Assembly: GCF_014235785.1 (NCBI RefSeq)
Contig: NZ_CP060137.1
Coordinates: 2,046,001-2,110,000 of the forward strand
Source of the DNA: Bacillus sp. PAMC26568
GTDB taxonomy: Bacteria; Bacillota; Bacilli; Bacillales; Bacillaceae
DNA length: 64,000 nt
Direction: 5' to 3'
Within the stretch, counting starts at the first letter, position 1. Every line of letters begins with the position of its first letter. Position numbers and translations under genes: made by a program. Shown one piece after another: positions 8,522 to 18,598 of the stretch. Below the pieces are notes generated by a model. That model made no database searches and was not told the origin of the DNA. It saw only the letters and a program-made list of their open reading frames with translations.

Positions 8522-9421
8522 TTAATGATCAACAACAGGTGAATTTGTCCTTTTATCTTTTGACTTTTTCGATGAAAGATAAACGCCGGCAAAAATAATA
8601 AGCAGTCCGATAATTATATTTGGAGTAATCGTTTCTTCCAGAAATAAATAACCCCAGACCATAGCAGAGACAGGAATCAGGTAAGTGACAGTTGCTGCTA
8701 ACTCTGGACTGCCGTTTTTATTAATATAGAAATAGATCAGTTGCCCAAGCCCTGAACCGAAACAGCCGAGACCAATGATCGCCAAAAACGGAAGTGGGTC
8801 AAGCAACAAATCCGGTTTGAACGGCTCAGTAAGCAGCATCCCAATTAAACCAACGAGAGCACCCGTCAGCAAGGTGAAAGTTGAAATAACCAGCACTCCT
8901 ATCTCCGACAAGAACCGTTTTGTTAACTGGCCGGCAAGTCCGTAGCAAATGGCGGCAGCTAGCATTGTTCCATTTCCAACAAATTTCTTTCCGAAAAGCT
9001 GGCCGAATTGGAAATCCATCAGCATAAGTATCCCGAAGAACCCAATCAAAATGCCAATCCACTGACGGCTGGTAAGTCGATAAGAAAAAAGAATAAATCC
9101 AATAAGACCTGTCCAGATCGGAGTAGTAGCGTTCAGAATCGAAGCGGTCGTACTGTCTATCACAGTTTCGCTTAAAGGAATCAAGCCCCATGCCAAACCA
9201 CAGTTAAATATGCCAACAACAATCAATGCTTTCCAAGGCAGTCTCCCTTTGATTTCTTTTCGTCTCCACAATAAAACCGGAAGCAGGATGATTGCACCTG
9301 CCAGACAGCGGAGAAACACAATTCCCCATACTCCAGCTGGAGGAAGCAACCATTTCATAAAAACAAACGATAAACCCCAAATTAAACTAAGCCCAATTAA
9401 GGCTCCATAAAGTCGAAGCAT
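8522..9421 (-). CDS. EamA/DMT family transporter
   Basis: This 299-residue permease has ten predicted helices in two EamA repeats (about 5-135 and 150-285). The first repeat opens with LIGLSLIWGLSFVFMKWLL and the second carries the AAAICYGLAGQLTKRF motif, both typical of drug/metabolite transporters. The ATG at 9421 follows GGAGGC. The substrate is not predictable. It is divergent from the methyltransferase at 9776. Confidence 0.85.
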   Translation of the reverse strand: MLRLYGALIGLSLIWGLSFVFMKWLLPPAGVWGIVFLRCLAGAIILLPVLLWRRKEIKGRLPWKALIVVGIFNCGLAWGLIPLSETVIDSTTASILNATTPIWTGLIGFILFSYRLTSRQWIGILIGFFGILMLMDFQFGQLFGKKFVGNGTMLAAAICYGLAGQLTKRFLSEIGVLVISTFTLLTGALVGLIGMLLTEPFKPDLLLDPLPFLAIIGLGCFGSGLGQLIYFYINKNGSPELAATVTYLIPVSAMVWGYLFLEETITPNIIIGLLIIFAGVYLSSKKSKDKRTNSPVVDH

Positions 9422-9775
9422 GATCTGCCTCCTTTCTCCAATCTCATTATGGCAAAATTTGATGACAATTTCATTTCGAAATCTTGCTCTCTAATTTTTA
9501 TGAATGCGGCAATGTGAAGGGATTGGGTTGACTGAGGAAAGAAGAAAAGAAGATTAAAGGTCGAAAGAAATATATCATGTTCAAGTTTTGAAGAGATTAT
9601 AAGGGTTTGTACTTAAACCAACGGTGCAAATTAGATTAAGAAGAATCGTGTTAGTATTAATAAGTGATTATTCAAAGATAAAAAGGTGAAAGTAATGGGA
9701 AGAAGACGATAGATAGCCTGAAATAGATGTGGAATTCCATGAATGAGGCAATTTCAATTTATGAGGAGTGTATAG

Positions 9776-10528
9776 ATGGTGAAACAAAATAAATATGATG
9801 ATCCAAATTTCTTTTCTGCATATGAGAAAATGCCCCGTTCAATAAAAGGACTTGAAGCTGCAGGGGAATGGCATGTATTAAAAACATTAATACCAGTGTT
9901 ATGTAATAAAAATGTACTTGATCTGGGATGCGGTTTCGGCTGGCATTGCCGATTTGCTCGTGAGCAACAAGCAAGTTCTGTGGTAGGTGTAGATATATCC
10001 GAAAAAATGCTTCAAAAAGCTCGTGAAAAAACAGATGATCCTTTCATTTCGTATCTAAAAATGCCAATTGAAGACATCGATTTTTCTGACTCTCAATTTG
10101 ATGTGATTATCAGTTCGTTGGCTTTTCACTATATTAAGTCGTTTAAACCAATCTGCCAAAAAGTTTATGATTGTCTAAAGCCTGGGGGTACTTTTGTTTT
10201 CTCAGTTGAACATCCAATCTTTACTTCCCGAAATGAACAAGATTGGTATTTCGATGAACAAGGGAATCGTCTGCATTGGCCAGTTGACAACTATCAATCA
10301 GAAGGCGTGCGTGAAACAACTTTCTTAACAGAGAATGTTGTAAAATATCATCGTACGATTTCAACATATATAAATGACTTAATTGGTGCTGGTTTTAGCA
10401 TAAGAGTAGTCAAAGAACCTAAGCCTTCTGATGAAATGTTAAAGAATTTACCTGAAATGATAAATGAAAATCGAAGACCTATGTTTTTATTGATATCAGC
10501 AGAAAAGGAAATTGCTTCTTCAATTTAG
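9776..10528 (+). CDS. Class I SAM-dependent methyltransferase
   Basis: This is a 250-residue protein of the Methyltransf_11/25 type. Motif I is VLDLGCGFGWHCRFA (about 46-60), the acidic post-motif is VVGVDISEKML, and motif IV is FDVIISSLAFHYIKS. ATG at 9776 lies 8 nt from GAGGAG. The substrate is unknown. The region 9422-9775 before it holds no supported gene. Confidence 0.85.
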   Translation: MVKQNKYDDPNFFSAYEKMPRSIKGLEAAGEWHVLKTLIPVLCNKNVLDLGCGFGWHCRFAREQQASSVVGVDISEKMLQKAREKTDDPFISYLKMPIEDIDFSDSQFDVIISSLAFHYIKSFKPICQKVYDCLKPGGTFVFSVEHPIFTSRNEQDWYFDEQGNRLHWPVDNYQSEGVRETTFLTENVVKYHRTISTYINDLIGAGFSIRVVKEPKPSDEMLKNLPEMINENRRPMFLLISAEKEIASSI

Positions 10529-10835
10529 TTGGCCGTTTCAAATATTAACGGAGCCATCCATGCAAGAAAGCAGGGACGCTATTTTTCTTACTTAGACTGG
10601 GTCTATCGATAACAAGTGTGAGCTTGATTCAGCAGCCTTCCAAAGTATTATTATCTTCAACGATGGGGCGCTTCTTTTTTGTGTCTTGGGTCATTTAGGG
10701 CTACTTGAGGTAACTGGGCTTTGTTTTTTCCTTTACAATTATTGGACAAACTGAAATGTGTTCTTCATAGAAATGATGTATAATTAATTTTATGCAATAA
10801 ACTTTCTAAATTATTAATTTTTTATTGGAGGAAAT

Positions 10836-11207
10836 ATGAAACTTGGCGCATTTTCTGTAAGTTTAAATGTAAAAGACATTCACAAATCAAAATCATTTTA
10901 CGAAACTCTAGGTTTTCAAGTTTTAGGGGGGGATATTAACCAAAATTGGCTCATTTTGAAGAACGAAAGCTGCGTAATTGGTCTTTTCCAAGGAATGTTC
11001 GAAAAAAATATTCTGACTTTTAATCCAGGATGGGATGAAAGTGGCGAAAATCTCAATACGTTTACGGACATTCGAGATATTCAGAAACAACTTAAAGCAA
11101 AAGGAATTAAAATATTGTCTGAAGCAGATGAAACAGGCGAAGGCCCTGCTAGTTTTACAATTGAAGATCCTGATGGTAATCCCATTCTTGTTGATCAACA
11201 CAGATGA
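10836..11207 (+). CDS. VOC superfamily (glyoxalase-like) protein
   Basis: This 123-residue protein has the two beta-alpha-beta-beta-beta modules of the vicinal oxygen chelate fold: LNVKDIHKSKSFYETLGFQV near the start and FTIEDPDGNPILVDQHR at the end. Such proteins act as dioxygenases, glyoxalases or thiol transferases, and the substrate cannot be read here. GGAGG precedes the ATG by 6 nt. A second VOC gene follows after 25 nt, giving a likely operon. Confidence 0.82.
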   Translation: MKLGAFSVSLNVKDIHKSKSFYETLGFQVLGGDINQNWLILKNESCVIGLFQGMFEKNILTFNPGWDESGENLNTFTDIRDIQKQLKAKGIKILSEADETGEGPASFTIEDPDGNPILVDQHR

Positions 11208-11232
11208 AAAAGGGAATAAGGAGTGAATAGGA

Positions 11233-11616
11233 ATGATTAATAAAGTTGGACAAATCATGGTATATGTAAATAACCAAGATGAGGCAGTAAAATTTTGGAC
11301 AGAAAAAGCAGGGTTCACGGTTATTTCTGAAGAGGAAAATGATCTTGGAATGAGATGGATTGAAATAGCCCCATCACATAATGTTGAAACAAGTATTATT
11401 CTTCACAACAAAGAATTAATCGCAAAAATGCAGCCTGAACTAAATCTTGGCACACCTTCCTTATTGTTTTTTACACAAGATCTCGATCATTTACATAATC
11501 ACTTAGTAAATAAAAATGTCACCGTCGGAGAAATTGTAAATATGCCTTCTGGGAGAGTATTTAACTTTGCTGATAGTGAAGAGAACTATTTTGCAGTCAT
11601 GGAGAAAAGTGAATAA
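11233..11616 (+). CDS. VOC superfamily (glyoxalase-like) protein
   Basis: This is a 127-residue VOC protein: VGQIMVYVNNQDEAVKFWTE at the N-terminus and RVFNFADSEENYFAVMEKS at the C-terminus. It resembles the small bleomycin-resistance or YraH-like proteins. An AAGGAG lies 10 nt upstream. It forms a tandem pair with the preceding VOC gene, but the two are not close copies. A terminator follows at 11722. Confidence 0.82.
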   Translation: MINKVGQIMVYVNNQDEAVKFWTEKAGFTVISEEENDLGMRWIEIAPSHNVETSIILHNKELIAKMQPELNLGTPSLLFFTQDLDHLHNHLVNKNVTVGEIVNMPSGRVFNFADSEENYFAVMEKSE

Positions 11617-11721
11617 CAAGTAAATAATACTCTTTTTCACGGCTTTATGATTCACTAAAGGTGTTTCTCAGAAGTCATATTGTGTAGTGCTTTGAGAAAA
11701 ATGGTACTAGTTAAAACATAG

Positions 11722-11759
11722 AAAAAATCCCTGCTTTTGATTAAAAAGTGGGGATTTTT
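11722..11759 (+). terminator. Terminator of the VOC pair
   Basis: AAAATCCCTGCTTTT pairs with AAAAAGTGGGGATTTT (one mismatch), ending in a short T-run. Confidence 0.65.
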
Positions 11760-11899
11760 GGCATCTTAATAGACTTAGGGAAATGACTTCGAACTAATGT
11801 TTATCAAGAAAAGCAGCAGATAGCTTAAAGATAGTTTGATGCTATCTTATTTGAAAACTCAATTCCTCTGCCATCTTTGATAGAATAGTGCTTCATTTA

Positions 11900-12886
11900 T
11901 CAGGATTTGTTGTTATGTTCCACACTTATGACGACATTTCCCTTCTTGTGTCCTTTCTCAACATACCTATGAGCATCAACTATCTCTTCAAACGCATAGT
12001 ACCTGTCAATGACCACTTTTAACTTTCCCGCCTCAACAAGTTCTTTGAGGAAGTTTAGAGCTTCGGAAGTTTCAGGTGAATTTTGACCCAAAATGAATTT
12101 CCTGCTGCTTATCAATTTAGTCCATAGCATTTGAACACCTGGTAATGGTACAGTGACATTTATATAGGTGCCGTCCTTCTTTAGCGATTTCATACAAGCT
12201 GAAAACGAACTCTTGTCTACCGCTTCAAAGATAACATCATAAATCTCGCCTTTACTCGAAAAATCTTCTCTAGTGTAATCAATTACATGATCGGCTCCCA
12301 GAGATTTTACCCATTCTAAATTCGTGGTACTGCATACCCCTGTAACTTTTGCCCCGAAATACTTGGCAATCTGTACTGCATAACTTCCTACACTTCCTGA
12401 AGCACCATAAACAAGAACCTTATGACCACTTTGAATGTTAGCTTTTCTAAGATAAAACAATGCTGTTCGTGCCCCAATTGGTATGGCAGCGGCTTCCTCA
12501 TAAGTTATATTGGAGGGTTTAAGAGTTACTGGTCCATCTTCAGGCAGACACTTATATTCGGCATAAGCACCAAAACCCACTAGGGAAGCAGCAAAAACCT
12601 TGTCTCCTTCCTTAAACCTTTTGACATCTTTCCCTACTGACTCAATATCTCCAGCTAACTCCATCCCCAATATCTCATTTTTGGGCTGTCTGAAACCAAG
12701 TGTTATTCTGGCAGGCAGCCAAAAAGCTGGAGGGACTGTAAAACTCCTTGACCGAATATCTGCCACTGTTACCGTTGTCGCTTTTACCTTTACGAGTATT
12801 TCATTTTCCTTAGGAGTAGGTTTTTTTACCTCTTTCAACTGAAGAACGTCGGGTGTACCGTACTTTGTATATACAATTGCTTTCAT
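11900..12886 (-). CDS. MDR-family NAD(P)-dependent alcohol dehydrogenase/quinone reductase
   Basis: This 328-residue medium-chain dehydrogenase is of the zeta-crystallin/quinone oxidoreductase type. An N-terminal GroES-like domain (1-125) carries the [20 protein letters not shown] segment. The Rossmann domain has the nucleotide loop [20 protein letters not shown] (about 157-176). Structural and catalytic zinc cysteines are missing, as is usual for quinone reductases. The C-terminal [20 protein letters not shown] motif is typical. ATG lies behind GGAGGA. About 440 bp without a supported gene separate it from the next gene. Confidence 0.85.
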   Translation of the reverse strand: MKAIVYTKYGTPDVLQLKEVKKPTPKENEILVKVKATTVTVADIRSRSFTVPPAFWLPARITLGFRQPKNEILGMELAGDIESVGKDVKRFKEGDKVFAASLVGFGAYAEYKCLPEDGPVTLKPSNITYEEAAAIPIGARTALFYLRKANIQSGHKVLVYGASGSVGSYAVQIAKYFGAKVTGVCSTTNLEWVKSLGADHVIDYTREDFSSKGEIYDVIFEAVDKSSFSACMKSLKKDGTYINVTVPLPGVQMLWTKLISSRKFILGQNSPETSEALNFLKELVEAGKLKVVIDRYYAFEEIVDAHRYVEKGHKKGNVVISVEHNNKS

Positions 12887-13327
12887 TAATCCTCCTCCAA
12901 TTCTATATATTTATTCATATCTGCAAACACGAATTAATAGAACGAAGGTTTCACTCTTCAATTACTTTTCTTAACCTATGGACGTAAGTTCAATAACGAA
13001 GTTTCTTGTTTCCATACAGATAAAAACTAAAAACCAGTAAATACAACAAGCAGATGTTTGGGCTTTAAGATAATTTTTCTCTCTATATTTTTCATTTAAT
13101 TTCAACAGCTTTGCATAAGCTGCCATGCACATCCTGTGTAAAACGACTTATTTTGAATGAAATTTTATTACATTGAACATATGCCATTCTTGCTTTTTGC
13201 TGCCCATATATTTTTTTGAGATGTAATCAATCAAGCTTTTATTATTTAATAGCAGCATTGAGTGTGATATTATTTAGTAATGCGAAATATATTGTCTGGT
13301 ATTCAAACGAAAAATAGGAGAGATACA

Positions 13328-14533
13328 GTGAATCAATTAATTAAAGAACCTCTTTGGATCAAATCCTTCATTATGCTAATGCTTGGTAATCTATTTATTT
13401 TTATGTCGTTTCAAATGCTGATTCCTACTCTGCCTCCTTATATAAAGTCATTAGGAGCATCAGGTTTAGAAATAGGTTTAGTCACGGCATTATTTTCAAT
13501 TGGGGCTGTGCTTAGCCGTCCCTTTATCGGACATATGCTTGAGTATAAAGCAAGAAAACCGCTCGTTCTAATTGGAGCGATTGCGCTGCTGACGGTTACG
13601 ATTTTTTATCCGATCTCGAATATCGTGCTTGTTTTCTTGATGTTCAGATTTGTTCATGGCCTAGCATGGGGCTGGTCGACAACGGTAAATGGAACGGCAG
13701 CGGTTGATGTGATTCCTAATTCACGGCTAGGTGAAGGGATGGGGTATTTTGGTCTTTCCGTTACGCTCGGAATGATTATTGCACCCAGTCTAGGAATCTT
13801 TTTATTCCAAGTCACTTCATTTAATAACTTAATCTATATTTCATGCATTTTAGGCGTCATTGCAATCGTGTTATTAGGTGCAGTTCGATACTTCACACCG
13901 GAAACGGTCAAAAACACGAAAAAAGAAGACCTGAAATTTTCATACATCGGTTCGCTCGTAGAAAAGTCAAGCTGGTACCCTGCTTTTATTACGATGATCG
14001 CAACATTTGGATATGGATCAGTTGTGACGTTTATTGTGATTTTTGGTGAAGAACGCGGTATTGAACAGATCTTTCTTTTCTATTTATTTAATGCAGTCAT
14101 GGCTTCAATCTTTAGACCAATCTCTGGAAAATGGTTTGATGAAAAAGGGCCAAGAGGACTCATTGTTGTCTGTACAGCCATCACTTTTATAGCGATGTGG
14201 ATATTGTCTTTCTCTCATACCAATATAGGCATTTCAATTGCCGGTGCTTTATTTGGAATTGGGTTTGGCTCCTTGCTTCCGACTCTGCAGTCATGGACCC
14301 TTTCAAAAACGCCAGTTCATCGGAGAGGCGTTGCAAATGGCATGTACTTCTCATCAATCGATTTAGGGATAGGGCTCAGCGGTATTATTTTTGGAGTTCT
14401 TGCTCAATTTATGGAAACAGGAACATTATTTCAAATTTCAAGCTTCTTCCTAATCATACCAATGGTATTAACGATATTAGAAGGCAGGGGCAGGAAGGTT
14501 TCTAAAGAACAAACAGTTTCGTCTTCTTATTAA
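13328..14533 (+). CDS. MFS transporter
   Basis: This is a 12-helix major facilitator protein of 401 residues. The GTG at 13328 was chosen because AGGAG lies 7 nt upstream and the predicted N-terminus then matches the family; an ATG at 13280 adds 16 poorly conserved residues without an RBS. The loop after helix 2 reads SIGAVLSRPFIGHMLEYKAR, the MFS motif A region, and the HGLAWGWSTTVNGTAAVDV segment resembles YwoG/YttB-like drug exporters. The substrate is unknown. Confidence 0.83.
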   Translation: MNQLIKEPLWIKSFIMLMLGNLFIFMSFQMLIPTLPPYIKSLGASGLEIGLVTALFSIGAVLSRPFIGHMLEYKARKPLVLIGAIALLTVTIFYPISNIVLVFLMFRFVHGLAWGWSTTVNGTAAVDVIPNSRLGEGMGYFGLSVTLGMIIAPSLGIFLFQVTSFNNLIYISCILGVIAIVLLGAVRYFTPETVKNTKKEDLKFSYIGSLVEKSSWYPAFITMIATFGYGSVVTFIVIFGEERGIEQIFLFYLFNAVMASIFRPISGKWFDEKGPRGLIVVCTAITFIAMWILSFSHTNIGISIAGALFGIGFGSLLPTLQSWTLSKTPVHRRGVANGMYFSSIDLGIGLSGIIFGVLAQFMETGTLFQISSFFLIIPMVLTILEGRGRKVSKEQTVSSSY

Positions 14534-14541
14534 TTACTTAT

Positions 14542-14568
14542 AAAGCACCTGACATGGTCAGGTGCTTA
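14542..14568. terminator. Bidirectional terminator between MFS and GNAT genes
   Basis: AAGCACCTGACC pairs with GGTCAGGTGCTT between two convergent genes. Confidence 0.7.
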
Positions 14569-14574
14569 TTTGCA

Positions 14575-15120
14575 TTATTTTTGAATCCACTCTTTTGCAA
14601 GCATTCCATAAACAGCATGGTCAACAAAATGGTCGTAAAGCCATTCAGCTTCGCGGATAAAGCCTTCGTTGACATAGCCCAATCTTTCTGGGATGCTTCT
14701 GCTTTTCTTATTTTCAACGGCAGCCCTGATTTCTACTTTGTTCAGCTTTAATTCGCTAAACGCATAATCTGTCAATGACTTGGCCACTTTCATCATGATT
14801 CCATTCCCTTGAAAGTCTTTGCCAAGCCAATAGCCAATATATGCAGTTTTGTTAGACCAATTGATCTGGTTATATCCTGCTGTACCAACAATATCTCCTT
14901 TAAATAAAATAAGACCGTTTATACTTTTATTCTCAGCATATGCCTTTAAACAAGCTCCAATAAACTCTTTCGTATCTTCAACTTTTGTTGTAAAGTCAAG
15001 CCATGGCAGCCATTCCCGCAAGTGATTTCTGGACTGATCGGTCAGCTCAAAAAGCTTTTCTGCATCCTTGAATTCCAATAATTTTAAAGATATGTCTTCA
15101 TCAATTTTATGAACAAACAT
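14575..15120 (-). CDS. GNAT acetyltransferase, RimL/YdaF-like
   Basis: This 181-residue N-acetyltransferase is of the ribosomal-protein-serine acetyltransferase type. Seen are the N-terminal LRLLEFKDAEKLFELTDQSR-like start (here ISLKLLEFKDAEKLFEL), WLPWLDF near residue 40, and acetyl-CoA binding around GKDFQGNGIMMKVAKSL (about 107-123). It resembles B. subtilis YdaF. The acceptor substrate is unknown. It is convergent with the MFS gene. Confidence 0.85.
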   Translation of the reverse strand: MFVHKIDEDISLKLLEFKDAEKLFELTDQSRNHLREWLPWLDFTTKVEDTKEFIGACLKAYAENKSINGLILFKGDIVGTAGYNQINWSNKTAYIGYWLGKDFQGNGIMMKVAKSLTDYAFSELKLNKVEIRAAVENKKSRSIPERLGYVNEGFIREAEWLYDHFVDHAVYGMLAKEWIQK

Positions 15121-15194
15121 ATAATACCTCCTATTCCATTATTCTCATATTCTACTATACTATTCATACAAAAGGCTGCCAATAATAGGCAGCC

Positions 15195-15742
15195 TTAATC
15201 CTTACGCTTTTCTCTTTTTGAACGAAGCTTATCTGCCGCAATATACAATGCCGGAACAATCAGGAGAGTCAGGATCGTAGAAAATAATACACCTGAAACA
15301 ATACTGATCGCAAGCGGCCTGAATAATGGATCATTGCTGAATGCAACAGGCAGAAGAGCCACTAATGCAGTAAATGCAGTCAAGAGGATCGGGCTTATTC
15401 TCGCTCTTCCAGCCTCCATGACAGCTTCTGTCCGGTCATAGCCTGCCCGAATTCGCTGTTCAATGAATTCAAAGAAGACGACAGAGTTACGGACTACAAT
15501 TCCAGCGAGCGAAACAATTCCCATTGTAGCCATGAAGCTGAATGGAGTCTGTGTTACAAATAATCCAGCTACTGCACCTGCAATTTTTCCCCCGGATATA
15601 CCGTTGAGACGGTGAGGACATTTGCCGATAACTCAGGCAATTCTCGCTTTGGCAGCTGATAAAATAAATAGCCGCCCACTAAAATAACGACAAAAAATAA
15701 AATAATGATTCATTTTCCTCTTTTTAGAAAACGTTCAAACAT
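15195..15742 (-). pseudogene. RND efflux pump gene with nonsense codon and large internal deletion
   Basis: From ATG at 15742 (AAGGA 7 nt upstream) the frame gives FERFLKRGK, a TGA at codon 11, then continues in frame as IIILFFVVILVGGYLFYQLP and RELPELSANVLTVSTVYPG, the first helix and start of the porter domain of an AcrB/SwrC-type protein. It then jumps directly to the last two helices: PFSFMATMGIVSLAGIVVRN and the C-terminus ending KREKRKD. Roughly 850 of about 1000 codons are missing and the junction (near 15595) is out of frame. No function is expected. Confidence 0.85.
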
Positions 15743-15941
15743 ACGTTTTATCCTTCTTGACAAGTGGACAAATTTGACTAATAAAACGATATCACAGAAT
15801 TTCAATTTTTATCACTTCTGATGTGTTAATGAGGTGTGAAGTTTATGCAGACCTATTTTGTTTTAGAGGGTTTTTAGTTGTCATGATTTGAGTTAAAATT
15901 TATTGACATAAAGAGGGGAAAAAAACAAGGGGGGATTCCAT

Positions 15942-16412
15942 ATGAATCCATTTTGTAAATACGCACTTCATCAAATTGAAGTTGCTGTCACAACGATCAT
16001 AAAAATAATAGATAAACTCGAAGATCAAGACCTCCAAAAAAGACCGACAGCTGGCAAACACTCAATCGGAGAACTTTTAGAACACATCGCGATGATTTGT
16101 CATGCGGACTTATTAATAACGGAAGGTTCTACTCAAGAAGAAATGAATCAATTTTATTCGAGTATGTCTTTGAAAAACCTCCATGTAATAAAAGAAGCAT
16201 TGATTGAAAATTATGATATTCTGGCAATACGAGTCAGTCAATACGATGAATCTGAACTTATGCAGGAAGTCACTTCATACTGGGGAACAGCCTACACTCG
16301 TTATGAATGGCTGCTGGAAATCATTGCTCATCTTTATCATCATAGAGGGCAGCTGCATGCAATGCTTGTGCATTGTTATGGGAAAGATCCGGGGGTTATG
16401 ATGTTTGAGTGA
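15942..16412 (+). CDS. DinB family protein
   Basis: This 156-residue four-helix DinB/YfiT-fold protein keeps the metal triad pattern: His near residue 48 (LLEHIAMICH) and the C-terminal AHLYHHRGQLHAML motif. Family members are metal-dependent hydrolases or thiol transferases (bacillithiol-linked in Bacillus). GGGGGG lies 8 nt before the ATG. It stands alone. Confidence 0.87.
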   Translation: MNPFCKYALHQIEVAVTTIIKIIDKLEDQDLQKRPTAGKHSIGELLEHIAMICHADLLITEGSTQEEMNQFYSSMSLKNLHVIKEALIENYDILAIRVSQYDESELMQEVTSYWGTAYTRYEWLLEIIAHLYHHRGQLHAMLVHCYGKDPGVMMFE

Positions 16413-16597
16413 AAATGTAGGGTTAAAAGACGGGTTTGGATTTATTCGTTTCATTTTATAATCCATTTTAAATAATTTATTAGGTACATAAAGATAGGAT
16501 TTGTGCCGTTCCATTTTATCAATCAAATCTTTTTACTGAATAGTGAAAGAGAGTATATTCAATTACATAAAAATTATTGACGGGGAGGCAACAATAA

Positions 16598-17110
16598 TTG
16601 CTATTCCATTTTAGTGAAGATCCTTCTATACAAGTATTCAAGCCCAGGCTTTCAGCTTCCTTTCCTAACCTTCGTCCTGCTGTATGGGCCATCGATCAGG
16701 AGCACTCGCTGCACTATTATTTTCCACGCGATTGCCCAAGAGTAATCTATTGGAAAGGAGAGTCAACAAATGCAGGGGATATCGAACGTTTCTTTTCTGA
16801 TTCAAACACAGACAAAATCATTGTAATTGAAAATTCATGGCTGGAACGAATGTGCAGCACAAAGTTATACGTCTATACATTGCCGGAAGAATCAATTGAT
16901 TGGTTTGAAGAATCGAAGACGGCAGGGTACTATGTGTCTCATCAAGAAATCGTCCCGCTTAAGGTTGAACTTGTTGGGAATTTAATGGAGAAAATAATAA
17001 AAGAAAATGTAGAATTAAGATTTACTCCAAACTTACTTCCGATAAGGAATCGTGTTCTTTCTTCAACTTTAGATTTTTCAATTATTAGGTTTCGGAATGC
17101 TGTTACATAA
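16598..17110 (+). CDS. DUF6886 family protein
   Basis: This is a 170-residue soluble protein. The N-terminus FHFSEDPSIQVFKPR-like (LLFHFSEDPSIQVFKPR) followed by PAVWAIDQEHSLHYYFPRDC is characteristic of the DUF6886 proteins of Bacillales, of unknown function. It starts at TTG, 9 nt from GGGGAGG. It ends just before a terminator at 17121 and is convergent with the monooxygenase gene. Confidence 0.75.
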   Translation: MLFHFSEDPSIQVFKPRLSASFPNLRPAVWAIDQEHSLHYYFPRDCPRVIYWKGESTNAGDIERFFSDSNTDKIIVIENSWLERMCSTKLYVYTLPEESIDWFEESKTAGYYVSHQEIVPLKVELVGNLMEKIIKENVELRFTPNLLPIRNRVLSSTLDFSIIRFRNAVT

Positions 17111-17120
17111 TCTTTTTAGA

Positions 17121-17158
17121 AAAGGGTGAACCGAATTTGGTCACCCTTTCTGTTTTTT
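17121..17158 (+). terminator. Terminator of the DUF6886 gene
   Basis: AAAGGGTGAACC pairs with GGTCACCCTTT and is followed by a T-run. Confidence 0.8.
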
Positions 17159-17159
17159 C

Positions 17160-18338
17160 TCAAATTTCCGCTGCAGAAAAGAAATCCTGATGGGCAATTG
17201 TTGGATCAGCAAACCATTCAGCAATCCGATTTGCTTTTGTATGATCTTCAGCACCCTGCAGGAGCTGTTTAATGACATGCTCTGGCAATGGCTGTGTCAT
17301 TGTATTTGTCCATTCGGTCACTTTTTTTACATATGGTTTCGTACGGCTCCAATATGTTTCTCCAACTTGTATATCCCATGCTGAATCCTTATACTCCATT
17401 AGAATTTCATACAATTTTTCAGCACAATAAGATGATAAGTTACAGCCTTGACCTGTAATGGGATCATTCAAAAACACACTATCCCCGCATCCGACCACCA
17501 GTTTATTTTGGAACAGTGTATACGGTTTTCGAATGGCAGGTGTAATTGCTGTTTGAAGAAAGCCTCTGTCATCGCATAATGAAAACGTTTCATCTTCTAA
17601 TCTGCTGTATATCTCTGGGAATAAGGTTTGAACCGTGTTTTTCATTATTAAGGTAAATTCTTCAGGTGTCTTAATACCTTGAAAAACATCTAATGATTTA
17701 TTTGGTATCGCCATAAGGAATAAAATCGTAACAGGTCCAAATTCAGTTATTGCCGGTATTTCAAACATTTCTCCTTGCTCAGGAAGAACGACAACGTTGA
17801 TCCCTTGGGGTGAGAGAGGTTTTATGCCATGAAAATATCCAGCGATGCATTTTCTTTGAGGTGTCATGAAAGGCGATAACTCTTTTTCAATGGGAAATGG
17901 GATGAGAGGACCTGATTTTCCTGTACAATCTATAACTAAATCAAACTCACTCATTAATTTTTCCAAATTGTCTTCCGAAATCTTTTTAGTAAGGATAGGA
18001 ATATTCGATTTTTCCAGATTATCCATGCAATGTGAAAAGTACCAGCGCTGATCAACTGACAATGCCGGCTCCTCCAGTATTCCTGCAAACAGTTTTTGAT
18101 CACCGATTGAAATATGGATGCTCTTTATTTGTGATTGGTCGTCCCATTTTGGCATAGAAAAACGATGTTCACGCTCTCTGGCTTCTCCAAAATGAACTTG
18201 GGTAGACATGACTCTCCCATTTCTTAGTTGTTCTGCAGTGCGATGAGAAATAACCGTTACATCAAAATCTTCCTTTAGAGCATATGCCAAGTGCAATCCT
18301 GCAGTACCGCTGCCTACAATGCAAATACGCCTTTTCAT
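17160..18338 (-). CDS. FAD-dependent monooxygenase, styrene/indole monooxygenase-like
   Basis: This 392-residue flavoprotein starts with the dinucleotide fold ICIVGSGTAGLHLAYALK. It has the second FAD motif VVGCGDSVFLNDPITGQGCN near residue 290 and a central strand motif VIDCTGKSG. The arrangement and the early RNGRVMSTQVHFGEAREREH segment fit the StyA-type two-component monooxygenases. The ATG at 18338 was chosen because AGGAG lies 8 nt upstream; a GTG three codons earlier abuts the RBS. No flavin reductase (StyB) partner is nearby. Epoxidation of an aromatic alkene or indole is only a family inference. Confidence 0.7.
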   Translation of the reverse strand: MKRRICIVGSGTAGLHLAYALKEDFDVTVISHRTAEQLRNGRVMSTQVHFGEAREREHRFSMPKWDDQSQIKSIHISIGDQKLFAGILEEPALSVDQRWYFSHCMDNLEKSNIPILTKKISEDNLEKLMSEFDLVIDCTGKSGPLIPFPIEKELSPFMTPQRKCIAGYFHGIKPLSPQGINVVVLPEQGEMFEIPAITEFGPVTILFLMAIPNKSLDVFQGIKTPEEFTLIMKNTVQTLFPEIYSRLEDETFSLCDDRGFLQTAITPAIRKPYTLFQNKLVVGCGDSVFLNDPITGQGCNLSSYCAEKLYEILMEYKDSAWDIQVGETYWSRTKPYVKKVTEWTNTMTQPLPEHVIKQLLQGAEDHTKANRIAEWFADPTIAHQDFFSAAEI

Positions 18339-18598
18339 CCTTACCACTCCTGTCCATTTTAAATATTGTAATATTCTGTTTCTTCTACGAATTTTATCAT
18401 TTAGTGCTTATTCCAAACATTCATCAATAGTAGGAGTTTTAGGAAGAATTGCAGTTTTATTAGTAGGTATTTTTGTATAATACACAAAGGATCCATAAAT
18501 GTAAGCGTATAAAAATAACAATTTACAAATATTTCATAACAAATTATAATTTGGTAGTTACATAGAAGTTTGCTGATTCTGAAAGGGGGAATCACAGG

